Assembly (NCBI RefSeq): GCF_041381155.1
Contig: NC_091146.1
Coordinates: 1,753,224-1,817,223, forward strand
DNA length: 64,000 bases
Source of the DNA: Argopecten irradians
Lineage: Eukaryota > Mollusca > Bivalvia > Pectinida > Pectinidae
Reading direction: 5' to 3'
Of this stretch, positions 41,301-50,880 are shown piece by piece. Both the position numbers and the translations under genes were made by a program. Each line of letters starts with the position of its first letter. Positions within the stretch are counted from its first letter, which is position 1. The notes under the pieces were generated by a model. It was not told the DNA's origin. It did no database searches and worked only from the letters and a program-made list of their open reading frames with translations.

Positions 41301-44300
41301 AATCAAAACATTTACACGACAGGTACTTATCTTACGGTACACTGAAAATCAAAACATTTACACGACAGGTACTTTATCTTACGGTACACTGAAATCAAAA
41401 CATTTACACGACAGGTACTTATCTTACGGTACACTGAAATCAAAACATTTACACGACGGGTACTTTATCTTACGGTACCCTGAAATCAAAACATTTACAC
41501 GACAGGTACTTTATCTTACGGTACACTGAAATCAAAACATTTACACGACAGGTACTTTATCTTACGGTACACAGAAATCAAAACATTTACACGACAGGTA
41601 CTTTATCTTACGGTACACTGAAATCAAAACATTTACACGACAGGTACTTTATCTTACGGTACACTGAAATCAAAACATTTACACGACAGGTACTTTATCT
41701 TACGGTACACTGAAATCAAAACATTTACACGACAGGTACTTTATCTTACGGTACACTGAAATCAAAACATTTACACGACAGGTACTTTATCTTACGGTAC
41801 ACTGAAATCAAAACATTTACACGAGGACACGGTACTTATCTTACGGTACTACTGTACACTGAAATCAAAACATTTACACGACAGGTACTTATCTTACGGT
41901 ACACTGAAATCAAAAACATTTACACGACAGGTACTTTATCTTACGGTACACTGAAATCAAAACATTTACACGACAGGTACTTTATCTTACGGTACACTGA
42001 AATCAAAACATTTACACGACAGGTACTTTATCTTACGGTACACTGAAATCAAAACATTTACACGACAGGTACTTATCTTACGGTACACTGAAATCAAAAC
42101 ATTTACACGACAGGTACTTTATCTTACGGTACACTGAAATCAAAACATTTACACGACAGGTACTTTATCTTACGGTACACTGAAATCAAAACATTTACAC
42201 GACAGGTACTTTATCTTACGGTACACTGAAATCAAAACATTTACACGACAGGTACTTTATCTTACGGTACACTGAAATCAAAAAAAATTAACACGACAGG
42301 TACTTATCTTACGGTACACTGAAATCAAAACATTTACACGACAGGTACTTTATCTTACGGTACACTGAAATCAAAACATTTACACGACAGGTACTTATCT
42401 TACGGTACACTGAAATCAAAACATTTACACGACAGGTACTTTATCTTACGGTACACTGAAATCAAAACATTTACACGACAGGTACTTTATCTTACGGTAC
42501 ACTGAAATCAAAACATTTACACGACAGGTACTTTATCTTACGGTACACTGAAATCAAAACATTTACACGACAGGTACTTATCTTACGGTACACTGAAATC
42601 AAAACATTTACACGACAGGTACTTTATCTTACGGTACACTGAAATCAAAACATTTACACGACAGGTACTTTATCTTACGGTACACTGAAATCAAAACATT
42701 TACACGACAGGTACTTTATCTTACGGTACACTGAAATCAAAACATTTACACGACAGGTACTTTATCTTACGGTACACTGAAATCAAAACATTTACACGAC
42801 AGGTACTTATCTTACGGTACACTGAAATCAAAACATTTACACGACAGGTACTTTATCTTACGGTACACTGAAATCAAAACATTGACACGACAGGTACTTT
42901 ATCTTACGGTACACTGAAATCAAAACATTTACACGACAGGTACTTATCTTACGGTACACTGAAATCAAAACATTTACACGACAGGTACTTTATCTTACGG
43001 TACACTGAAATCAAAACATTTACACGACAGGTACTTTATCTTACGGTACACTGAAATCAAAACATTTACACGACAGGTACTTATCTTACGGTACACTGAA
43101 ATCAAAACATTTACACGACAGGTACTTATCTTACGGTACACTGAAATCAAAACATTTACACGACAGGTACTTTATCTTACGGTACACTGAAATCAAAACA
43201 TTTACACGACAGGTACTTTATCTTACGGTACACTGAAATCAAAACATTTACACGACAGGTACTTTATCTTACGGTACACTGAAATCAAAACATTTACACG
43301 ACAGGTACTTATCTTACGGTACACTGAAATCAAAACATTTACACGACAGGTACTTTATCTTACGGTACACTGAAATCAAAACATTTACACGACAGGTACT
43401 TATCTTACGGTACACTGAAATAAAAACATTTACACGACAGGTACTTTATCTTACGGTACACTGAAATCAAAACATTTACACGACAGGTACTTTATCTTAC
43501 GGTACACTGAAATCAAAACATTTACACGACAGGTACTTTATCTTACGGTACACTGAAATCAAAACATTTACACGACAGGTACTTTATCTTACGGTACACA
43601 TTGAAATCAAAACATTTACACGACAGGTACTTTATCTTACGGTACACTGAAATCAAAACATTTACACGACAGGTACTTATCTTACGGTACACTGAAATCA
43701 AAACATTTACACGACAGGTACTTATCTTACGGTACACTGAAATCAAAACATTTACACGACAGGTACTTTATCTTACGGTACACTGAAATCAAAACATTTA
43801 CACGACAGGTACTTATCTTACGGTACACTGAAATCAAAAATTACACGACAGGTACTTATCTACGGTACACTGAAATCAAAACATTTACACGACAGGTACT
43901 TATCTTACGGTACACTGAAAATCAAAACATTTACACGACAGGTACTTATCTTACGGTACACTGAAATCAAAACATTTACACGACAGGTACTTTATCTTAC
44001 GGTACACTGAAATCAAAACATTTACACGACAGGTACTTTATCTTACGGTACACTGAAATCAAAACATTTACACGACAGGTACTTATCTTACGGTACACTG
44101 AATAAACATTTATACTTATCTTACGGTACACTGAAATCAAAACATTTACACGACAGGTACTTATCTTACGGTACACTGAAATCAAAACATTTACACGACA
44201 GGTACTTTATCTTACGGTACACTGAAATCAAAATTTACACGACAGGTACTTATCTTACGGTACACTGAAATCAAAACATTTACACGACAGGTACTTTATC

Positions 44301-45412
44301 TTACGGTACACTGAAATCAAAACATTTACACGACAGGTACTTTATCTTACGGTACACTGAAATCAAAACATTTACACGACAGGTACTTTATCTTACGGTA
44401 CACTGAAATCAAAACATTGACACGACAGGTACTTTATCTTACGGTACACTGAAATCAAAACATTTACACGACAGGTACTTTATCTTACGGTACACTGAAA
44501 TCAAAACATTTACACGACAGGTACTTATCTTACGGTACACTGAAATCAAAACATTTACACGACAGGTACTTTATCTTACGGTACACTGAAATCAAAACAT
44601 TTACACGACAGGTACTTTATCTTACGGTACACTGAAATCAAAACATTTACACGACAGGTACTTTATCTTACGGTACACTGAAATCAAAACATTTACACGA
44701 CAGGTACTTTATCTTACGGTACACTGAAATCAAAACATTTACACGACAGGTACTTTATCTTACGGTACACTGAAATCAAAACATTTACACGACAGGTACT
44801 TTATCTTACGGTACACTGAAATCAAAACATTTACACGACAGGTACTTTATCTTACGGTACACTGAAATCAAAACATTTACACGACAGGTACTTTATCTTA
44901 CGGTACACTGAAATCAAAACATTTACACGACAGGTACTTTATCTTACGGTACACTGAAATCAAAACATTTACACGACAGGTACTTTATCTTACGGTACAC
45001 TGAAATCAAAACATTTACACGACAGGTACTTTATCTTACGGTACACTGAAATCAAAACATTTACACGACAGGTACTTTATCTTACGGTACACTGAAATCA
45101 AAACAAAACATTTACTACGACATGTAAAACATTTTACTTTCTTACGGTACACTGAAATCAAAACATTGACACGACAGGTACTTTATCTTACGGTACACTG
45201 AAATCAAAACATTTACACGACAGGTACTTTATCTTACGGTACACTGAAATCAAAACATTTACACGACAGGTACTTTATCTTACGGTACACTGAAATCAAA
45301 ACATTTACACGACAGGTACTTTATCTTACGGTACACTGAAATCAAAACATTTACACGACAGGTACTTTATCTTACGGTACACTGAAATCAAAACATTTAC
45401 ACGACGGGTACT
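35303..45412. repeat. 46-bp satellite array (about 220 copies, 10.1 kb)
   Basis: The unit contains CTTACGGTACACTGAAATCA, AAACATTTACACGACAGGTA and CTTTAT. Two length classes alternate: 46 bp (ACTTTATC) and 45 bp (ACTTATC). Rare variants are scattered, such as ATTGACACG, AAATAAAAAC and ACACAGAAATC. A few units are damaged (about 36602-36625, 39741-39775, 40218-40262, 41824-41855, 45105-45145), and normal register resumes after each. No open frame of significance. The left border joins the degenerate repeat, and the right border joins the 44-bp array directly. Confidence 0.97.
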
Positions 45413-46046
45413 TGATATAAAGGTGTAACCCAATGGTCCCGATGTCCTGATATTGTACATATATAAATGTAACCCAATGGTCCCGATGTCCTGATATTGT
45501 ACATATATAAATGTAACCCAATGGTCCCGATGTCCTGATATTGTACATATATAAATGTAACCCAATGGTCCCGATGTCCTGATATTGTACATATATAAAT
45601 GTAACCCAATGGTCCCGATGTCCTGATATTGTACATATATAAATGTAACCCAATGGTCCCGATGTCCTGATATTGTACATATATAAATGTAACCCAATGG
45701 TCCCGATGTCCTGATATTGTACATATATAAATGTAACCCAATGGTCCCGATGTCCTGATATTGTACATATATAAATGTAACCCAATGGTCCCGATGTCCT
45801 GATATTGTACATATATAAATGTAACCCAATGGTCCCGATGTCCTGATATTGTACATATATAAATGTAACCCAATGGTCCCGATGTCCTGATATTGTACAT
45901 ATATAAATGTAACCCAATGGTCCCGATGTCCTGATATTGTACATATATAAGTGTAACCCAATGGTCCCGATGTCCTGATATTGTACATATATAAGTGTAA
46001 CCCAATGGTCCCGATGTCCTGATATTGTACATATATAAATGTAACC
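45413..46046. repeat. 44-bp tandem array (about 14 copies), nearly identical units
   Basis: The unit is TATAAATGTAACCCAATGGT, CCCGATGTCCTGATATTGTA and CATA. Units are almost all identical; the only recurrent change seen is AAATG to AAGTG near the right end. Such uniformity suggests recent amplification. All three minus-strand frames are open (190-220 residues) because 44 is not a multiple of 3 and the unit lacks stops on that strand. The array ends about 15 bp before the poly(A) signal of the gene at 46327. Confidence 0.97.
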
Positions 46047-46060
46047 TAATTGATATATTA

Positions 46061-46066
46061 TTTATT
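46061..46066 (-). terminator. Candidate poly(A) signal of the signal-peptide gene
   Basis: AATAAA on the minus strand, about 260 bp beyond the stop codon at 46327. It lies between the coding exon and the 44-bp array. Confidence 0.5.
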
Positions 46067-46326
46067 GTGTTGTGTAGACAGGTTGTATGGGTGTTGCAGG
46101 GTTATAGTATAACAATAGTTTTTAATGTAGAGTTATTCCCCTTCATGGTATTCTCTTGTAATATGTGGAAGTTGAGATAAAGATTTGGAAATGATCAGAT
46201 GTGTTTATGTAATACTTATTTCAAGTAAAGGAAGAGCGAATCCCACAAGTGAAGCCCTTTCACTACTTTAGTCTTGTTTGGCAGATGAAGTTTGACATTC
46301 TAACTTGACCTCTGAGATGACCTATA

Positions 46327-46530
46327 CTAACTTGGATCTCTGCAGAGACACCTGTCGACACAGCTCATCACACAATGGTTTACAGCAGAACACACGATCC
46401 GACAGCACTTCCGACAGCACAGGCAACAGAGACAAGTGACCATGATGATGGTGGAGCCGATATAAATCAGGCGTAAACCTATCTTATCCCAGTTCTTGGC
46501 GTACTTCTTCCACTTCTTAGTTTCCTCAGA
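46327..46530 (-). CDS. Single-pass Cys-rich membrane protein, last exon
   Basis: Exon 3 encodes the last 67 residues and the TAG stop. The acceptor is strong (TTAAATTTTTCAG before TCTGAG) and phase 0, matching the phase 0 donor at 48199. It begins with an acidic/lysine stretch (SEETKKWKKY), then one hydrophobic segment (about 18-39 of this exon, LRLIYIGSTIIMVTCLCCLC) that should span the membrane. A short tail with many cysteines follows (CLCCLCCRKCCRIVC and six more Cys). Cysteines next to the membrane are typical palmitoylation sites. The tail motif is not one I can assign to a family. It was not visible as a long open frame; it was found by following splice phase from exon 2. Confidence 0.72.
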   Translation of the reverse strand, partial: SEETKKWKKYAKNWDKIGLRLIYIGSTIIMVTCLCCLCCRKCCRIVCSAVNHCVMSCVDRCLCRDPS

Positions 46531-47134
46531 CTGAAAAATTTAATTGGAAATAAGAATTACTTCCGTAAAATCGATGAAGCTTTGTTTATAACGAATCTCC
46601 GAGGACCAATTAAGGAAATTACGTACTTTGTTTTAAGTATAGTTAACTGTTCATCATATTTACTTTATTATTTAATATTTACATTTCCGTTTTCTCTTTG
46701 CTATATAAGCTTACCAACTGCGAAATCGTTTACACTTGCGTAAACGCAGTGGTTGCCACGCAAGAATACACATACCGGAACACTGACTTCCACAAGTAGT
46801 GTGAATGCGCTTCCGATTAAGCCTATTGTATCTGTATGAAAAATCTTCAATATATTGCATGTATGAATGTAATGTAAATCTTAAATAATATATCAGCAAA
46901 TAAAAGAATTAACAAATATTGTGTAAATGGGATGAAAAAAAGATAAAGTTAATGTGGAACTATATTTTGTGTCCTCTCTGAATTTGACAACATTTCCCGC
47001 CAGATTGAAGCCAGCTGTTTCGGGATTCCATCAATTGACCGGCTGTTCCAACAATCGTATAACAAAGAAAAAACAGAGTTTTATTTCATTTAAACTCTTA
47101 ATTTAAATGAAATGGTCTGTCTAAATGTAAATAT

Positions 47135-47291
47135 AAGGAATGATTTTTATTGTTTGTTGTTTACTGGTGTGTAAACTGCATGTTTTGTACATATATTTCA
47201 ACATGACGCGGTAACGCGCGTCATCTAAAATATCTGTACAAAACATGCAGTTTACACACCAGTAAACAACAAACAATAAAAATCATTCCTT
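47135..47291. mobile_element. Perfect hairpin element, 57-bp arms
   Basis: Left arm 47135-47191 and right arm 47235-47291 are exact reverse complements (AAGGAATGATTTTTATTGTT at the outer end, GCATGTTTTGTACA at the inner end). The 43-base loop contains GACGCGGTAACGCGCGTC, itself nearly palindromic. No coding sequence. Perfect arms imply a young insertion or continued correction between arms. Confidence 0.9.
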
Positions 47292-47659
47292 AAAACTACT
47301 GTACGTACAACCCTGTATTTGCTGTGTAAGCGTGTTCGTTAACCGTGGGTTTTGCAATATTTCTATATAAAACCGTATTACGTTTTCATATTTAAAGCTT
47401 TTAAAGCCTCTATCACCTACCTCTTTCTATTCAAGTTACAATTGTGCAAGCCTTCCTAATTTTTCCCAACATATCTCTCTTCAGTACTTGATACATTTGA
47501 TATATTGTGTATTTGAAATAATTCATATATATATATAAACTGTTTACCCACTTTAACTTTATCAAATACTGTGTCTTTTATCTTTCTCGACTCATATGAC
47601 ACTTGCGAAACGGAAATATCAGAAGGAAAGGAATGAACAAAGTGAAGGAAAACCATGGA

Positions 47660-48050
47660 AGGAGATATGATGAACATTGATAAGCCGAAAGTTGTGCGTA
47701 GTGGATTGTGTACTTGTGCCATCTGGGTCGAGAAAGATGATGATCATTCACGTAGTCTTAAATAATGCTTCTTTTAATAGTGAAAATGTCTTAACTATGA
47801 TTTATGATAATATAAATGAAGGCCTCTGTCACATTCTTTTCATATACCTGCACCTTCTTACATCCTATCTTTACCCTTCCCTTATCCACACTTTCACACA
47901 AAATACTATTTTATTGTTAATGTCATCTTGTATAATTTTGTATGTGTTACCTAATATTGTATGGAAAGGGCTTAATATAAGTTGGTAAAACTTGTGCCCA
48001 ATCCTATTGTACATATTTGATACAATAAAATATGTTTAAACTAAACTAAA
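47660..48050 (+). mobile_element. Probable 3' end of a non-LTR retrotransposon
   Basis: The stretch ends TATTGTACATATTTGATACA, then ATAAAATATGTTTAAACTAA and a short AACTAA tail, which resembles the 3' ends of many invertebrate LINE elements (poly(A)-like signal followed by a short simple repeat). The preceding sequence has no reverse transcriptase motif, so at most a 5'-truncated copy is present. The left border is not defined. Confidence 0.35.
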
Positions 48051-48199
48051 GCTTTTAATTAATCTGAGCACTGACACATAGAAACAAACAAAAATGATTT
48101 TGTTTTCGCTTGTTAAAAGAAGGGTCCAGTGTATAATGGAGAAAACCTGACATGTGTATGTGTACTTTTGATCTATGTGTACTTTTGGTGGGTACTTAC

Positions 48200-48828
48200 A
48201 TCTTCATCATAATCGAACTTTTCATCATATTGCCATTCATCGTTGTCATCGTACGCGTATCGTCGTTTCCGGACGTTCACACTAGAGTTGTTATTCCTCG
48301 TCTCACCAGAGTTGTTCCTCGTCCCGCCGGAGTTGTTCCTCGTCCCGCCAGAGTTGTTCCTCGTCCCACCAGACAGATTCGTCATATTCCAGACTCTATT
48401 TATATTTCGTTTCTTGTTTACTTCCAAACTCTGTCTGTTAGAGTTGTCCGTTTTTATCTCGTGCACACGATTAGTTGGAAAAGTTGTATTTTTGACGCCA
48501 GCTATAATTGGTTTGTTACTACGTTGAGTTCTTTTGATGCGCCTGCGTCTTGAAAAGAAATAGGTTTGTTTGTTGGAAATCTTAATTTTGTACGTTCTTG
48601 GAAGATTCATCTTCAGCTGTTTCTCACATGCGCCACACCAAAGAATTTTCGTCGTTTTCTCTTTTTCTGAATAATTTGTAGGTGAAAGTGCTTTCCATGA
48701 CGAAGATTTGGGGGTTGTATCGACAACACTTTTCGTGTAATGGTGTATGACATCAGATTTGGGGGTTGTATCGACATCACTTTTCGTGTAATGGTATATG
48801 ACATCAGATTTCTCAGCTGTTTTGTTTC
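48200..48828 (-). CDS. Single-pass Cys-rich membrane protein, central exon
   Basis: Exon 2 encodes residues 22 (second and third bases) to 231. In order: two copies of a 16-residue repeat around YHYTKSDVDTTP (48-bp DNA repeat); a WCGAC pair of cysteines; a very basic stretch (FFSRRRRIKRTQRS); several Asn-X-Ser/Thr sites; four GGTRNNS-type repeats encoded by a 21-bp DNA repeat, each a potential N-glycosylation site; RKRR, a furin-type site; and an acidic, tyrosine-rich stretch (YAYDDNDEWQYDEKFDYDED) of the kind that can be tyrosine-sulfated. The donor after GAT is GTAAGT. The acceptor (TAATCTTAAAAG) lacks a good pyrimidine tract but is in the phase that exon 1 needs. An internal ATG at 48610 is not the likely start, because the frame stays open 72 codons upstream. 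Confidence 0.7.
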
Positions 48829-49099
48829 CTTTTAAGATTAATAAAGTTAAATTAATGTAACTAGAAAATATTTAAAGATTTATAATAATTATTTAAAATT
48901 TGTCCCATGGCATGCAGTTGGCGACCTATCAAAAAACGTACGTAGTGAACGACGTTGATGTAGTAAATTGTTCTCTGATTACCTTGAATGTTTCAAAACT
49001 ACTGTAGATACTGTTTTCATCCTACAGATACATACTGTATTGTAATTACCAATATAAAGTAATTTTTAAGTTAATTTCTCATGTCTGCAAATACTCTAC
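48829..49099. other. Intron 1 of the signal-peptide gene
   Basis: A 271-bp AT-rich intron on the minus strand, GTAGAG donor and TTAAAAG acceptor. An alternative acceptor (TATTTTCTAG, nearer the donor) looks stronger by sequence but would shift the frame, so the weaker one is preferred. The left inverted repeat around exon 1 (48917-48951) lies within it. Confidence 0.5.
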
Positions 49100-49163
49100 C
49101 TGTAGAAATTATGAAGACATAAGCTGCCAAAATCAGCCATATCAGCGCTTTCCACGCGTACAT
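49100..49163 (-). CDS. Single-pass Cys-rich membrane protein, signal-peptide exon
   Basis: Exon 1 encodes residues 1-21 plus one base. It reads as a textbook signal peptide: MYAWK, then a hydrophobic core (ALIWLILAAYVFIIS), then a small-residue cleavage region (TG/NKT). The donor is ACAG/GTAGAG, phase 1, matching the GA start of exon 2 to give glycine. The whole predicted protein is about 298 residues: type I topology, glycosylated ectodomain, one membrane span, short Cys-rich tail. A second ATG four bases upstream (49167) is in another frame and overlaps the start, so translation would need leaky scanning; both ATG contexts are weak. The exon was too short to appear as a long frame; it was identified from the signal-peptide pattern and phase. 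Confidence 0.68.
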
Positions 49164-49237
49164 ACATACAGTGCACGGCGATTTTCTTGAATTCTTGGGG
49201 TGGAAATGCAACAAAAACACATGCCGCTCTCTGATTA

Positions 49238-49266
49238 TGACGTCAGATATACGGAAAATGACGTCA
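49238..49266 (-). promoter_or_regulatory. Two perfect CRE palindromes, 21 bp apart
   Basis: TGACGTCA occurs at 49238-49245 and again at 49259-49266, two helical turns apart, 75-105 bp upstream of the signal-peptide start codon. TGACGTCA is the full consensus site for CREB/ATF factors. Position and duplication make a promoter role plausible; none was tested. Confidence 0.55.
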
Positions 49267-49455
49267 CGTTAAATGGGAAAAACGTAACAACAAATGGCGG
49301 CAAATTATAATTGGGCTAAATGAAAATGATTTATGCATTTTCTCAGTCCGAATTTAAGATATAAATATATAATGGCCAGATTAGCATTCTTTGCTTTACT
49401 TAGGGTTCAGACGTCGTTCACTACGTACGTTAATTTGCCAGTCGCCATTTTCTCA

Positions 49456-50009
49456 ACAAATATGTTAAAAAATGTTAAATTACATGTATCTCCGTTTTGA
49501 CATAAACGGCCCTTCATAGTTTGCGGTATAGTGTATAGTCTTGACTCAATCTGATAAAAACACAGATCCTTATAACTACTCCGTTCAGTAGAGGATCTTT
49601 AGGGGTCATGTCCGGATGACATCTATACCACGTGTACTTCAGACCAAATGCATTTTCTACACTATGCTACATCAATTGAAAACGCCAACTCGTCCCAGTA
49701 TACATATAAAGTTAGCTTTGTTGTTCTCGTTGGGTGAAATGACTAAGCACACGCAAATATTTATTACATCTTTTCCAAGCTTCTTCGACCCTTGGAATTC
49801 GCCTTCAAGATTATGCAGGTAGAAATTTGATTGACCATAATGGAAGCTCTATTAGGATAGGTTTCAGGTAAAGGGACGATAAAGTTAGAATTCACCGTTG
49901 AAAACAGAAAACAAGCGTTGTACAACTGATTATATATCATAAAACTTACACTTTCTCTCTGTTGCAAGATTTTAATGTACCGACATTCAATTAAAGTTAT
50001 ATATAAAAC
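49456..50009. other. Intergenic sequence
   Basis: AT-rich, no supported feature. Overlapping frames at 49616-49822 and 49764-49967 are on opposite strands and unrecognised. Confidence 0.45.
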
Positions 50010-50310
50010 AAGAGGCCCAGAGGCCTGTATCGCTCACCTGTTGTTTTTTAGTAATTATCACAAAGACTCTTACAATTAGAAAACATTGCAAATTGACTTC
50101 TTTAATTTTGAATCCCAGCCATACAACGATGATAAAGGTACATATATATATACTATACGACTATGAGTGCTATCCAATACATAGTTTCAGAGAGAAAGTC
50201 ATTTATATGAAAATAGCAGCTTATTTGACCCCGCCCTTCGGGCCCCGGCGGATCAGCCCTATCATTTGTTCAATTTTGAATCGTCTGACTACAACGATGC
50301 TACTATTGAA
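50010..50310. repeat. Dispersed repeat, bivalve type
   Basis: It starts AACAAGAGGCCCAGAGGCCT and continues TATCGCTCACCTG, a wording I associate with abundant bivalve interspersed repeats. It also contains CCGCCCTTCGGGCCCCGGCG, a GC island in AT-rich surroundings, and an internal near-duplication (CAACGATG... at about 50116 and 50292). Class unknown. Confidence 0.45.
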
Positions 50311-50654
50311 TTATGAGTGTTAACTTAGCCAATGCTTTAGTTTCAGAGAAGTAATTTATATGAAAATAGCCTAATTGAGGATATGTAATGAGTTGAACAA
50401 CGCTTGGCTTCTGTTTTTAAAGGTGAAATCTAAAGTGATAATGTTTCTTACAAATATCAACCATCCAAACGGGGAAATTGAAACAGATATAACTACACTA
50501 ATCAAAGTACTGAAAGTACTGTATGCTTTACCGTTGATAGATTTTCTATTATATGCATTGCAGGGAAGCTCATCCGTATAGTGTGATTTCAAGTTTTTCA
50601 AGACACTTGTTTGTGGTGTATTTATACATGTCTTCTTGTATAGTGGAATTGTTG

Positions 50655-50880
50655 CCCTTTTGATAGTGTTTTATCACTGGAGCATGCCGTTGAAGACACC
50701 AAGCAACATACCCCATCAGGACACATTATACTGACAACGGGCGAACCAGTCGTCCCACTCTCTTAATGTTGAACGCTAAGAAGGAGCAGAAACTACCACT
50801 TTATAGACTTTGGTATGTCTCGGCAAGGGGACAGAACCCAGAGCCTACCTCACAGGGGCGAGCGCTCAATTTGAATGTTT
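50655..50880 (-). mobile_element. tRNA-derived SINE
   Basis: Read on the minus strand it starts GAGCGCTCGCCCCTGTGAGG (A-box-like) and continues GGGTTCTGTCCCC (close to the B box GGTTCGANTCC) at the spacing seen in tRNA promoters. A tRNA-unrelated body follows, including CAAAGTCTATAAAGTGGTAG and GTGGGACGACTGGTTCGCCC. I associate this body with an abundant bivalve SINE. Degenerate and non-coding. The 3' tail is not clearly delimited. Confidence 0.6.

Larger units (their letters stand above)
46531..48199. other. Intron 2 of the signal-peptide gene
   Basis: A GT-AG intron of 1669 bp on the minus strand. It contains a 57-bp-arm hairpin (47135-47291) and a probable LINE 3' end (47660-48050), described separately. 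Frames at 46711-46899, 47456-47722 and 47677-47988 show no recognised domain. Confidence 0.6.
48917..49455. repeat. Inverted repeats flanking the signal-peptide exon and its promoter
   Basis: TTGGCGACC followed by AACGTACGTAGTGAACGACG on the left (48917-48954) pairs with ACGTCGTTCACTACGTACGT and GTCGCCA on the right (about 49410-49455). The two 20-21-bp cores are exact complements. Everything between, including exon 1 and the CRE pair, is enclosed. Whether this is a transposon that carries the exon, or two diverged repeat copies in opposite orientation, is open. Confidence 0.7.

Noticed and set aside
35303..45412. CRISPR array (regular short units)
   Set aside because: Units are contiguous with no unique spacers, and the context is eukaryotic.
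45326..46032. Three overlapping minus-strand frames of 190-220 residues
   Set aside because: All three frames are open through the same 44-bp array, and no unique sequence adds coding support.
48173..48610. Single-exon 145-residue gene starting at 48610
   Set aside because: The frame is open 72 codons upstream and runs into intron after the GTAAGT donor; the three-exon model explains both ends.
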